Assembly (NCBI GenBank): GCA_003427395.1
Contig: BFEA01000350.1
Coordinates: forward strand, 1,094,785-1,155,278
Origin: Chara braunii
Lineage: Eukaryota > Streptophyta > Charophyceae > Charales > Characeae
DNA: 60,494 bases
Direction of reading: 5' to 3'
Part shown: in pieces, positions 35,401-46,770 of the stretch
Layout: the number at the start of each line of letters is the position of its first letter
How positions within the stretch are numbered: position 1 is the stretch's first letter
Made by a program: the position numbers and the translations under genes
Notes under the pieces: generated by a model
What the model saw: the letters and a program-made list of their open reading frames with translations, nothing else
What the model was told of the DNA's origin: nothing
Database searches by the model: none

Positions 35401-36225
35401 CTAGTCCCGTTCTCGCCCTCGTGGCCCTTCAGGTTCGGTAGGCTCCACGAATAGTTGAGCCACCCCCGCTAGATAACTCTCGCCTATCTCGATTTCCCTC
35501 TAGATTATGTGTCCGTATTCCGCCCAGGCTAGCCGTGGCAACCCAAATATCAGGATGTGGATAACTTTCAGTAACTCATGGGCCCTGTTTCCCCAGAACG
35601 ACCCATGTTCCACGGCAACATCGTAGAACATCCCGATGGTCTGAAAGGGGAAGTGGTCTACCCAGATTATTACCGAGTTTGCCAGGGTCTATGCCCTTGC
35701 GAGACTCTAAAAAATGAGGTCTATCATAAATCGGGGGACCCGACACCTCAGCGGTGTGGTTGGTGCCCTAAATTCCCTCCAACCTCCCATTTCCACCCTG
35801 GTAAGCAAATCCATGTTTCTCCTACCCCTGACTGATTGTCCTATCCACTTCAATACCCGGGCCGCCCTCTGAAAGATTGGAGCCAGCTCGTGGCCTTGCG
35901 GTATTCCTATCCCCAATAAGTGTCAGCCAGCCTCGGGTAGGTATAGGACCCCGGTTACCTCTAAATTGGAGAACAGGTCATCCCCAGGCCCTCGGTTGAG
36001 TTTCATCCCCGTCCACTGACATTGCACCAACATGAAGGCGCTTTCTCTCCCTAGAGGCACGACCCGGCATTCTACGTCGAAACCCCGGAAGTTGGAATTA
36101 GATGGAAGGGACGCTTCCCATCGCCCACCGTTATTCCAGGGCGGTCCGGGGTACCGGGGCTGACGTTCCATTCGCACACGTTTTGCTGCTATTATTGCCT
36201 TGGCGATTTCCTGCATAGTCCACAT
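35401..36225 (-). pseudogene. P4, fourth paralogous accessory ORF
   Basis: ATG at 36225 (MWTMQEIAKAII) opens a 275-codon frame closed by TAG at 35401. It carries in-frame stops at 35925 (TGA), near 35700 (TAG), near 35680 (TAG) and near 35490 (TAG). Shared marks with P2 and P3 are FRGFDVECRV near residue 48, GVLYLPEAG followed by a stop where P3 has Trp, MGGWREFRAP near residue 155, PRFMIDL, then HGSFWGNRAHELLKV and a C-terminal YLAGVAQLF. No known domain is recognised. It is the last of four tandem copies upstream of gag and on its strand, so it was probably expressed from the element's 5' LTR. Function unknown. Confidence 0.65.
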
Positions 36226-36310
36226 AGAAAGGATTACAGTCGATCCTCAGTAAACGTCCACCTACTGCCCCTTTACCCTTTATGTTCTCATTTTTCTTCT
36301 CTGGTCCCAA

Positions 36311-37101
36311 TTACCCCTCCATATTCCCAGGAGCAGCAACCTCCGATGGCTGCTCGTATAGCCGGTATAGATCATCTATGTAGGTCGTGCCCCGACCTAC
36401 TTCCCGCCTGATGACTCCCCACATGGCCTCATCACTTATTTGCGGAATTCCCGGTATAGTATTTACTGTTGTCCGTTGTATGCATAACACTTTGCGCCCT
36501 TGTTCGTCTTCAAAAGGTCTCATCTCTAGGAAGGTCCGGTAGTATTCCCAATACATTAATGCTTCATCAAAATTCAGCCTAGTTACGGCAGCTACCACTT
36601 GCTCCACTTGCTCTATGCCTCTCATTTGTCTTAGTAAGAAGGGTGGTGGACGCATTCGTACGACCTCATTCAGCCAACTAAAGATGCCTGCCATGGTGAT
36701 TTTTCCCTCAGCCGTCACGTCATCTCGTTCGGGATCCGCAAACTCAAACCCCTCTCGCCAGGTTAATTGCCATGCCCCTTCGAACATTCGCATGGGGTCA
36801 TCCCCGGAAGCCAAGGCAATCCCAAAGTTCCGCCACCCTTCTTCCGACAAGTGTAAAGATCCTGTCGCATGTACGCGCCCTGGGAGGTCCAAATTTATGC
36901 CCCCAACTCCCCTCTTGCACGCCATTCTAGTTCTACTACTACATTCATCGCGTCTTCCACCAACTCTACCCCCACCCAGTCCATTACCGGGTTACTTACC
37001 ACATTTCTTGCTGGCAGGCTCATTTCGACCCTGCCCCCTGATGCTCTTGGTGGCAGGATCCCGCGAGGCCTATCCTCCCATAATGTCATTCGTCGGGCCA
37101 T
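36311..37101 (-). pseudogene. P3, third paralogous accessory ORF
   Basis: ATG at 37101 (MARRMTLWEDRPRG) starts about 263 codons ending at 36311. The first 60 residues lie in one frame (ASGGRVEMSLP, MDWVGVELVEDA) and the rest in another (ATGSLHLSEEGWRNFG, PPPFLLRQMRG, GRGTTYIDDLYRLYEQ), so there is a frameshift near 36910. It has the best preserved second half of the four copies, with no further stop. It keeps the conserved Trp in GWRN that is TGA in P2 and P4. No known domain is recognised. A 45-bp tandem repeat and a MITE separate it from P2. Confidence 0.65.
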
Positions 37102-37184
37102 CTTGCAACGTCTCCTTCCCTGCTCCCTTAGTTCGATCGCTGGACCCACCGAGATTCCGTGTCTTTCGTACTTTAGTCTTTCAG

Positions 37185-37322
37185 CACTCCGTACCTATCG
37201 TACACCGGTTCTTGCTGCTATTCCTGCCCCACTCCGTACCTATCGTACACCGGTTCTTGCTGCTATTCCTGCCCCACTCCGTACCTATCGTACACCGGTT
37301 CTTGCTGCTATTCCTGCCCCAT
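37185..37322 (-). repeat. 45-bp tandem repeat, three copies
   Basis: Three near-identical 45-base units starting at 37185, 37230 and 37275 (CACTCCGTACCTATCGTACA). As 45 is a multiple of three, the minus strand gives a repeated 15-residue peptide (GRNSSKNRCTIGTEW). It lies upstream of P3 and I do not claim that it is translated. Confidence 0.85.
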
Positions 37323-37490
37323 ACACATACAAATTTTCTTCCCCTTTTCCGGTTGTTGCTATCTCTCCTTGTTTCGACCCCCTCGCACCCCCTGCTAACT
37401 AATGTACACACCCCCTTTCTTATACAACACCCTGATTCACATGCATCCTCCATACTCCGACCTCCCTGCGGCGTTCGTTTTTCCTGGTTC

Positions 37491-38012
37491 CTACGTTGCC
37501 ACTTGTACGCACCCTCGTACGAGTACGGATTCGTACTCTTGTACTCGTACGCTACTCGTACGCTAGGGGCCCCGTACGAGTTTTTTTTTTTTTTTNNNNN
37601 NNNNNNNNNNNNNNNNNNNNNNNNNNNNNNNNNNNNNNNNNNNNNNNNNNNNNNNNNNNNNNNNNNNNNNNNNNNNNNNNNNNNNNNNNNNNNNNNNNNN
37701 NNNNNNNNNNNNNNNNNNNNNNNNNNNNNNNNNNNNNNNNNNNNNNNNTTTTTTTTTTTTTCTTAAATTCTATTAAGAATTGGAAGATAATGCTTAGCCA
37801 AATGTTGCTTGTTTTCTGGTTTTGCATCACATAGTTTTTTTTTCGGATTTTTTTTGTGACTTATTTTTTTTATTTTTTATTTTTTTTGCTTTTTCGTACG
37901 GGGGCGTAGAAGACGTACAGGTTCCCGTACAGGTTCCCGTACAGAATCCGTACAAAAATAACCTGTACGTTTCGTACGGGAAGCCCCCGTACGTGTACTC
38001 CATGCAACGTAG
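37491..38012. mobile_element. hAT-like MITE with CGTACG words
   Basis: The 9-base inverted termini are CTACGTTGC at 37491-37499 and GCAACGTAG at 38004-38012. The flanking 8-base direct repeat CCTGGTTC (37483-37490 and 38013-38020) is a target duplication of the length that hAT elements make. The interior is packed with GTACG/CGTAC words that can fold back, around poly-T and a 153-base gap of N (37596-37748). There are no proteins. It was inserted between P3 and P2. Confidence 0.75.
37596..37748. other. assembly gap, 153 N
   Basis: The unresolved bases are flanked on both sides by poly-T inside the CGTACG element, so the gap reflects a sequencing or assembly failure. Confidence 0.99.
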
Positions 38013-38022
38013 CCTGGTTCCT

Positions 38023-38778
38023 TTAATCGAACCACAATACCTCTATCAGTTTAAAAACATCGTCCACGTAGGATGGGGCGGCCGCCGCCTCCCGGCTAAA
38101 TATGGCGTCCCAAGCCTCCGCGTTTACCTCTAGGCGGTCATACTTGCCTATCCTTAGGACGGTGAGGATCTCCCCGACTTTATCTCCGTAGAAGGGCCCA
38201 TATTTTAATGAGATCCTATAAAATTCCTCAGTCAGCCAGACACATTCTATGTGTACTTCCTTCATGGAGTCAGTCATGTCTACGATGTGCTTGAAAACCC
38301 CAAATCACCCGGCCACGAACTCGGGCATCCAAGCCGTTGTTCGTAGGTTGGGCGGCTTGAGGTTCTTCCATCCTCCCATCACAACTCTACAACTAACTTC
38401 GTCTTATCCCTCGTTGGCGAATCTCTTGCCTTCCTTTCGGGTATGCATCTCTGCATCCCCTAGAAGCCACATTGGATCCCACCCCATTGCTAACATAGTG
38501 CAAAATAGGTGTCACCCGTCTTCGGAAAGGACAATCGTTCCGGCCGATTCCACTTTGCCTTCTGCTATCTCGTCCCATCCTTCCTCTTCCCTTATTGGGC
38601 TCCAAATTTGTTCTATCCACACATATGATAACTTCCAGGCAACGTCAAACCCAACCCAGTTGCACGTGGTCCCCTTCCACTCGTTTTCTGTCGGTATAGG
38701 CATTTCTAACCCTCCTCTGAGTCGCCTTGGCTCCCAACCCTTGAAGGTGTATTCCATCATCCGTTCCTCTATAGTCAT
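38023..38778 (-). pseudogene. P2, second paralogous accessory ORF
   Basis: ATG at 38778 (MTIEERMMEYTFKGWEP) opens 252 codons ending at 38023. Matching blocks with the other copies are RLRGGLEMPIP (P3: RASGGRVEMSLP), NWVGFDVAWKLSYVW (P3: DWVGVELVEDA), GTIVLSEDG followed by TGA at 38514, MGGWKNLKPP (P4: MGGWREFRAP), and KYGPFYGDKVGEILTVLR. The end reads PSYVDDVFKLIEVLWFD. Two other in-frame stops (near 38410 and 38310) are present but no obvious frameshift. Length and order match P1, P3 and P4. Function unknown. Confidence 0.65.
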
Positions 38779-38845
38779 CTTTCCCCTTCCTGCACAATAC
38801 CAGGCCACTCGTTCCCCCTAGGTTAAGTTACCCCCCTTAGAAGTC

Positions 38846-39649
38846 TCAATCCTCTATCTCATCATCTTCGTCCTCATCACTGAAGTCGTCCTCTTCGTTG
38901 TAGAAAAATTCCCTCACCCCTTCCAGAAATGTCTCCCATATGGCCACATTTCTATAGACTATCCCCCAATGCACGGAACTAGGAACAAAGATGTTCTCTA
39001 CACTAAGGCAGTTTAGCATCTCAGTCAGCTCTTCTGCCGAATTCCCTTCAAACGACCCCATTTCAACTGACAATCGAAAGAAGTCTTGCCTAGCGCACTG
39101 GTACAGTCCGAGGGTCGTCATGGACCGACATATCCGTACTAGCCTGCTCCGGGTTTCAAAGACCGCATCCACCAGAAAGGGAGGCAACACACATCGCATG
39201 GTTCTGACGGGTCACCTCATGCTTCTCCTATCCCCAAGTTCCACCCGCACATCTACCCTTTCCATTTTCATTTCTCTCCGCTGACATGCAGCCCACACAA
39301 CCTCCGCTTTTGCCTTCCTAAACAACTCGTCCGACGTATTTCCGAATGCCAACTCTATGACCATGGCATTCTCCCCACCTTGCGACAAGTAGACCCACCC
39401 CCGGACTTCCATTGTCCCTCGGAATTCCAAATCCATTAAACTTGGCGACAACCTCGTCAAGCTGACATCTGTCCATACTGTCTCTATCCAAGGAAACGCG
39501 TCCTCCCCTTCCAGCATTGTCGTTTGATACGCTGGTTCAAGGTCCGTCCACGTCCCATCATCCAGGAGGACGACCGATACCCCATCCTTTACATCTACTG
39601 GCATTTCCGGACCGCTGATATAGATCGTGGAAGACAATCATCGCGCCAT
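38846..39649 (-). pseudogene. P1, first paralogous accessory ORF
   Basis: ATG at 39649 gives MAR, then TGA, then a frame running to 38846 (268 codons) with one further TGA at 39214. The start resembles MARR of P3. Shared blocks are PWIETVWTDVSLTRL, MEVRGWVYLSQGG, VLPPFLVDAVFETRSRL, FFRLSVEMGSFEGNSAEEL and WETFLEGVREFF. It ends in a strongly acidic tail (DDFSDEDEDDEIED), absent from the others. It is the first gene after the leader on the element's coding strand. With only two nonsense codons and no frameshift it is the least damaged copy. No known domain is recognised. Confidence 0.7.
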
Positions 39650-41361
39650 CTTGTTTCCAGCACCCGATCCCTGTTTTCATAAGAGTATCAAACGGTCTTT
39701 CTGATCAAGTCAACCCTCGTCCTAGATGAGAATTATTTCAGACCCTTCATCAAGGTCTTCCTAATTTACCTCCCCATTCCTAAGTACCTCCTTCCCATAA
39801 TACCCTCGGTCGGCCATCAATTTTCCCACATTCTTTATCTTGGTTCCATTCCAACTGACCTCTATCCTCCTTCCTTCCGATCATCTCTCACTCGTGTAGA
39901 CTTAGGCGGGAGGGGGAATAGACTTAAAAGTATGCCCATCTAGCAATCGAAGCTCAATCAATCTTTACAGGGGGGACAAAAAAAAAATTCAGGCAATCTC
40001 ACATACGGGTCAATCATCTCCTCACCGACCTATTCTCAATATGGTCTCTCCGCTGGTACTATCGACAGAGTTTTATTCCATACCTCAAGCGCAGCTCAAC
40101 CGTCGTGAGCGCGGTACCTAAGCTCCGGCAAGGTATTGACCCTTTCCTTATGCCCAGAATACCCCATCCCGGCTTGCCGCTTTTGCACATCCATACCGAC
40201 ACCGAGGGTTACCCCGTGTACCTAAATACAGGGACAAAAGTTAGTCGTCTGGGCATTCACTTCCATCTGTCCGACAAGAATCAGCCTTTCCCAAACCATG
40301 CTACGAAAAGCTATTAATCGTCTCCGAGGTTTCTTCCTTGTCCGTATGCAGCGGTACTCCCCCGCCAGCCAACAGGCTAAGCCCCGCCTGAGGAGACGTT
40401 TCGCACCCTGCCCGACAGATCATCGAGCCAAGTTCGTCACCGCTCGAACGAGAATGCTACTAATCATCCGGCGTGACAAACACCCGTCCGACAGCTCGGT
40501 GGCCTGACCTCCACACACGAATACCCGACAACCTCAAAAGAGATCGACGTTTCGCAACTCGCACCAGCCGGTGTAGACCCATCCTTTCCTTCCGAAAGGC
40601 AGGACGCTCAAATTCCGTCATGCAAACATAAGTCCCAAGTGGGACACATAGAGTACAAGTGTCTTTACCTTGGTGCACCCAGTGCTTCCTACCCATAACT
40701 CACATTCTTATCTCAGGACAAGTAAGTGTCACTCTCCCTACTTTCATACACAGTGGGTAGTTCCTTTTTGTGAGAGTCTTCAAAGGTGAGCTAGTTTTCC
40801 TTCGAGTCTAGCAACTCCCTTCATTCCGTTCCTCTTCACTTGTTTGTCCTTTCATAGGGCGGGATTGCTCCTTCTTGATGACCCGTTGTTTTCATGTTGG
40901 TTCCTTCAATCATTTAAAAAAAAAGTGCAAAGTACATGAGTCCGCTGGGCTCAAAGAAGAGGAGAGGAGGGCACCCATTCGGTCGGATCACTCTGTCATG
41001 GGATTTTCATCGGACCCCGGCCGAATCCGAAGGACCGACCGCCTGCTAGGTAACCGGAACCCTTCTTTCATACGAAGAGGAAGGGTCGACCTGCGACTTG
41101 CCCAAGGCTTCCCCGGACTGGCGAACACCAACACCGGACGAAGGAGGGCTAGAGCCACCCAGCAAAGGAGATGGCTAATCAAGTGCAAAGCATACGTGTT
41201 ATACCTCCAGCCCCTGGCCATGCCATGCGCCCAGCCACTCAGAAATCTGATTCTCTCAAGAGAAAGAGCAAGCATAAGTTAATTTTCCTTATTTTGGGTT
41301 GTGTACACTTCAATGCGTCGGGCGCCCCCTTCGGAATCGCAAGGGTCAGTTTAACCCCATG
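39650..41361. other. leader between 5' LTR and P1
   Basis: About 1.7 kb with no convincing gene on the element's strand. On the plus strand, 40875-41282 has a frame starting with a CFHVGSFNHLKKKC block. This looks like a gag zinc knuckle with its second Cys lost, perhaps a fragment of another retroelement in opposite orientation. Packaging and regulatory signals would be expected here but none can be pinpointed. Confidence 0.45.
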
Positions 41362-41377
41362 CCATTCACCTCCACCA
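41362..41377 (-). promoter_or_regulatory. possible primer-binding site
   Basis: On the coding strand the LTR ends CCCTACA, followed by AAAA and then TGGTGGAGGTGAATGG. A TGG start close to the 5' LTR is the usual form of a tRNA primer site. I could not match it to a particular tRNA, so this rests on position and TGG alone. Confidence 0.3.
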
Positions 41378-42520
41378 TTTTTGTAGGGTCAAACCCCTGT
41401 AGACTTCAGAGCCTTACTCGACCCCACTGCGGGTCCCAGTTGGTTCGGCCCGCCCACGCTCATGCTCAGGGCGCGGGCGATTCGTCCCAGGATCACCTCC
41501 ACCTAGTGCTTTGAGATGGATGGGGGTGGGTCATCGCGCGAGAGAGCTTTAACACTGGGGATGTAGCTCAACCCACACGTCGGGTTGCAGTTTCGCTGGT
41601 CATTCCGCAACGTTGATTTTTTTTTTGATTCATAGTTATGTTCTCAGACAATTGCTCCTTCCAATATGCAGGCAGTCCAAGGGCTCTTTGAGTGTTCCTC
41701 TTCTCTTGTGCGCAGGCTAAGCGTCATCCTTACGCCGCGCACCCTTTCCCTAAGCATTGTTTTCCTATGGCGTCATCGGGGTGCGGCGATGCCGTCCTCC
41801 CCCTCGCCTCTATGCACCCATCGGGTCCCATACATCTCCTCCAACCCTATTGACGTGGGCCCCTTAGTCCTTTCGGGGCTTTTACATGCATGCACACACA
41901 ACTTCACATTTTCCTTGGCAAGATTGCACTCCATTTTCTCATTTACACTCCAAATCTCAAATGCAAAGGTCATTTTCATGGGTTGGCTTTACGCTAAGGG
42001 TCCCGTAGCCCCTTTGCCCCTCTTCCCTTTTCATTTTGATGTCCGGTTCTTCTCGGCCCTATCCCACTCAAGGCATCCTTAGCCTTCACTCACCTGCACA
42101 ATCCCACACAAAGCAAAAATCCATACAATCCTCCGTTGGGGGTCAACACATAACCCTTTCCACATGCCTGTTTTTCCATGCTTTTTGGCTGCCTTTTCTT
42201 CCCTTTTCTTTGCTCAATCAGCCCATCCTCTTCTCATAGTCATGCAGTCGGGGAAATGGTTGAATCAAACTGACCTTGCTTCCACTTATACTTTCTCCGG
42301 ATTACGGCTTTTTTTCCCACTTTCTCAACCGTCCTTTACTTTGCCTTCTTGGTGGCAAAAGGGACCGGCTACCCTCCCCTTGCCCTCTTTCTCCGCCAAG
42401 TGAGTCTGATTTCGTTTACCGTTCCCACCCTGACAATGAAACAAGTAAGGGGAGAGGGGTTAGTCACATACCAAGGGAGGAGAGGTGAGAGAGAGGGGAC
42501 AAAGTGAAGAGGGAGAGAGA

Positions 42521-42528
42521 GATCCAGC

Positions 42529-42569
<41 letters not shown>
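42521..42569 (+). repeat. (AG)n microsatellite
   Basis: About 24 AG dinucleotides inside the right LTR, in a 620-base part missing from the left LTR. Confidence 0.95.
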
Positions 42570-42574
<5 letters not shown>

Positions 42575-42619
42575 ATCCTAATCAAATCAACTCCCCGTAG
42601 TAGCAGCCCAATGTCGGTT

Positions 42620-42904
42620 ACCCATCCCATACTGAAGGATTGACTAAGTAGAAGTCGGAACATCACCACACACGTGAACTTGACGATTGGAAGCTAGAAC
42701 TAGTGAAAGACATATGCATATAGAGCTTAGATCAAATAAGTTGAAACCTGAACATCATAACATGTATGAACTCGACAATGAGAAACTTTGAACTAGTGAA
42801 TGACATATGTATGTGAAGGAAAGATCAACTAAGTGAGAATAGGAACATCACAACATACATAAACTTGAGAATGAGATACTTGAACTACTGAAGGACACAT
42901 GCAT
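42620..42904 (+). repeat. degenerate edge satellite monomers
   Basis: Three diverged units of about 85-88 bases (AACATCA...CATGAACTTGA...GAACTAGTGAA.GACATATG) that lead into the type A array. They are the most degenerate members of the family, as expected at the edge of a satellite array. Confidence 0.7.
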
Positions 42905-45900
42905 GTAGAATGTAAGGGGAATAGACAAGAGTAAAATGGAACAGCACCAAGTAGTTGAAGGATGACAACGCAGGCTAGACTAGTTCATACACAAGTGGGA
43001 TGCAATGGGAGAACAGTCAAGAGTAAAACGGAACAGCACCAAGTAGTTGAATGATGAAAACACAGGCTAGATTAGCTTATACCTAATGTGAAATGCAAGG
43101 GGAAAAGCCAAAGGTGAAACGAACAAGCAAAAAGTAGTTGAGGGATGAAACATAGGCTAAACTAGTCCATGCACAAGTAGGAGGCAAGGGGAACAGCCAA
43201 AGGTGAAACGGAACAGCACTAAGTAGTTAAGGGATGAAACAAAGGTTAGACTAGCTTATACCCAATGTGAAATGCAAGGGGAATAACCAAAGGTGAAACG
43301 GAACAGCACCAAGTAGTTGAGGGATGAAACATAGGCTAGACTAGTCCAAACACAAGCAGGATGCAAGGGGATCAGCCAAAGGTGAAACAGAACAACACCA
43401 AGTAGTTGAGGGATGAAAGGTAGACTAGACTAAATCATGCACAAGTAGGATGCAAAGAGGAATAGTTAAGAGTGAAACGGAACAGCAGCAAATAGTTGAG
43501 GGATGAAACAAAGGCTAGACAAGAACATATCCAAGTGGAATGTAAGGGGGAACATTCAAGAGTCACACGGAACAATACAAAGTAGTTGAGACATGAAACA
43601 CATGTTAGACTAGATCATACACAATGTGGAATCCAATGGGAACAACCAAGAGGAAAACGGAACAGCACCAAGTAGTTAAGGGATGAGACACAGGCTAGAC
43701 TAGATCATACACAATGTGGAATGCAAGGGGAACAGCCAAGAGTAAAACAGAACAGCACTAAGTAGTTGAGGGGTGAAACATAGGCTAGACTAGATCATAC
43801 ACAATGTGGAATGCAAGGGGAACAACCAGGAGTAAAGCGGAACAACACGAAGTAGTTGAGGGATGAAAACAAATGCTAGACTAGCTTATACCCAATGTGA
43901 AATGCAAGGGGAACAGCCAAAGGTGAAACGGAACAGCACTAAGTAGTTGAGGGATGAAACACAGGCTAGACTAAACCATACACAAGTAGGATGCCAGGGG
44001 AACAGCCAAAGGTGAAATGGAACAACATCAAGTGGTTGAGAGATGAAACACAGGCTAGACTAGATCATACACAAGTGTCATGCCAGGGGAAACAGTCAAG
44101 AGTGAAACGAAACAGCACCAAGTAGTTGAGGGTTGAAACACATGCCAAACTAGATCATATACAAGTGGAATGCAAGGGGGAACAACACCAAGTAGTTGAG
44201 GGATGAAACATAAGCTAGACTAGATCATATACAATGTGGAATGCAAGGGGAACAATTAAGAGCAAAAACGGAACAACACCAAGTAGTTGAGGGATGAAAC
44301 ATATGTTAGACTACATCATACACAATGTGGAATGCAAGGGGAACAGCCAAAGGTGAAACAGAACAGCACCAAATAGTTGAGGGATGAAACGAGGGCTAGA
44401 CTATATCATAGACAAGTGGGATGCAAGAGGGAACAATTAAGAGTGAAACGGAACAACACCAAGTAGTTGAGGGATGAAACACGGGCTAGACTGTAACATA
44501 TACAAATCGAATGCAAGGGAGAACAGTCAAGAGTGACACGAAAGAACAGCAAGCAAGTAGCTGAGGGATGAAACATAAGCTAGACAAGATCATACACAAT
44601 GTGGAATGCAATGGGAACAGCCAAGAGTAAAAACGGAACAACACCAAGTAGTTGAGGGATGAAACACGGGCTAGATTAGATCATACACAATGTGGAATGC
44701 AAAAGGAAAAACCAAGAATAAAATGGAAGAGCACCAAGTAGTTGAGGGATGAAAACACATGTTAGACTAACTTATACCCAATGTAGAATACAAGGGGTAC
44801 AACAAAAGGTGAAATGGGACAGCACCAAGTAGTTGAGCAATGAAACACAGACAAGACTAGTTCATACATAAGTGGGATGCAAGGGGGGCAGCCAAAGGTG
44901 AAGCAGAACATCACTAAGTAGTTGAGGGATGAAACACAGGCTAGAATAAATCATTCACAATGTGGAATCCAAGGGGAACAACCAAGAGTAAAACGAAACA
45001 GCATCAAGTAGTTGAGGGGTGAAACACAAGCTAGACTAGATCATACACAATGTGGAATGCAATGGGAACAGCCAGGAGTCAAACGGAACAGCACCATGTA
45101 GTTGAGGGATGAAAACAAAGGCAAGAGTAACTTATACCCAATGTGAAATACAAGGGGAACAACCAAAGGTGAAACGGAACAACACCAAGTAGTTGAGGGA
45201 TCAAACACAGGGTAGACTAGTCCATACACACACAAGTAGGATCCAAAGGGAACAGCTAAAGGGGAAACGGAACAGCACTAAGTAGTTGAGGGATGAAACA
45301 CAGGCTAGACTACATCATATACAAGTAGGATGCAAGGGGGAACAGTCAAGAGTGAAACGAAACAGCACCAAGTAGATGAGGGATGAAATGTAGGCTAGAC
45401 TCGATCATATACAAGCGGAATGCAAGGGGGAACAGTCAAGAGTGACACTGAACAACACCAAGTAGTTGAGGTATGAAACATAAGCTAGACTAGATGATAC
45501 ATAATGTGAAATGCAAGGGGAACAACCAAGAGTAAAAACGAAACTACACCAAGTAGTTGAGGGATGAAACACAGGCTAGACTAGACCATACACAATGTGG
45601 AATGCAAGGGGAACATCCAGGAGTAAGACGGAACAACAAGAAGTACTTGAGGGATGAAAACATAGACTAGACTAACTTATACCCAATGTGGAATGCGAGG
45701 AGAACAGCCAAATGTGAAACGGAACAGCATCAAGTAGTTGATGGATGAAACACAGGCTAGACTCGTTCATACATAAGTGGGACGCAAGGGGGGCAGCCAA
45801 AGGTGAAACGGAACGGCCTCGAGTAGTTGAGGGATGAAATACGGGCTAGACTAGATCATACACATTGTGGAATGCAAGGGGAACAACCAAGAGTAAAACG

Positions 45901-46770
45901 GAACAGCACCAAGTAGTTGAGGGATGAAACACAGGGTCGACTAGATCATACACAATGTGGAATGCAAGGGGAACAACCAAGAGTAAAATGGAACAGCACC
46001 AACTAGTTTAAGGATGAAAACACAGGCTGGACTAGCTTATACCCAATGTGAAATGTAAGGGGAACAGTCAAAGGTGAAACGGAACAGCACTTAGTGGTTG
46101 AAGGATGAAACACAGGCTAGACTAGTCCATACACAAATGAGATGGAAGGGGGAACTGTCAAAGGTAAAACAGAACAACGCCAAGTAGTTAAGGGATGAAA
46201 ACACAGGCTAGACTAGGTCATACACAAGTGAGATGCAAGAGGGAACAACCAAGAGTAAAACGGAACAGCACCAAGTAGTTGAAGGATGAAAACATAGGCT
46301 AGACTAGCTTGTACACAATGTGGAATGCAAGGAGAACAGCCAAAAGTAAAACGGAACAGCACCAAGTAGTAGAAGGATGAAAACACAGGCTAGACTAGCT
46401 TATACACAATGTGGAATGCATGGGCAACAACCAAATGTGAAACGGAACTGCGCAGGGATCAAAACACAGGCTGGACTAGTTCATACACAAGTTGCATGCA
46501 AAGGGGAACAGCCAAGAGTAAAACGGAATAGCACCAAGTAGTTGAAGGATGAAAACACAGGTTAGACTAGTTTATACGCAATGTGGAATGCAAGAAGAAC
46601 AACCAAGAGTAAAACGGAACAGCACCAAGTAGTTGAAGGATGAAAACACAGGCTTCACCAGCTTATACACAATGTGGAACGGATGGGCAACAGTCAAAGG
46701 TGAAACGGAACAACACCAAGTAGTTAAGGGATGAAACACTGGCTAGACTAGGTCAATCGTATAAGTTTAC
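42905..46770 (+). repeat. type A satellite array in right LTR
   Basis: About 43 monomers of roughly 90 bases with the same phrase and orientation as 13335-17140. The array length is close to that in the left LTR although individual monomers have diverged. Confidence 0.95.

Noticed and set aside
36615-37766. 383-codon plus-strand frame
   Set aside because: Antisense to P3, running through the 45-bp repeat and into the N gap; no protein signal.
27048-39649. Stop-codon recoding (TGA as Trp, TAG/TAA as Gln)
   Set aside because: Frameshifts and a mobile-element insertion also break these genes, and TGG, CAG and CAA are used normally, so decay is simpler.
41557-41570. GGGGATGTAGCTCA, like the start of a tRNA-Ala gene
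   Set aside because: No cloverleaf follows and the equivalent left-LTR sequence lacks the match, so it is chance.
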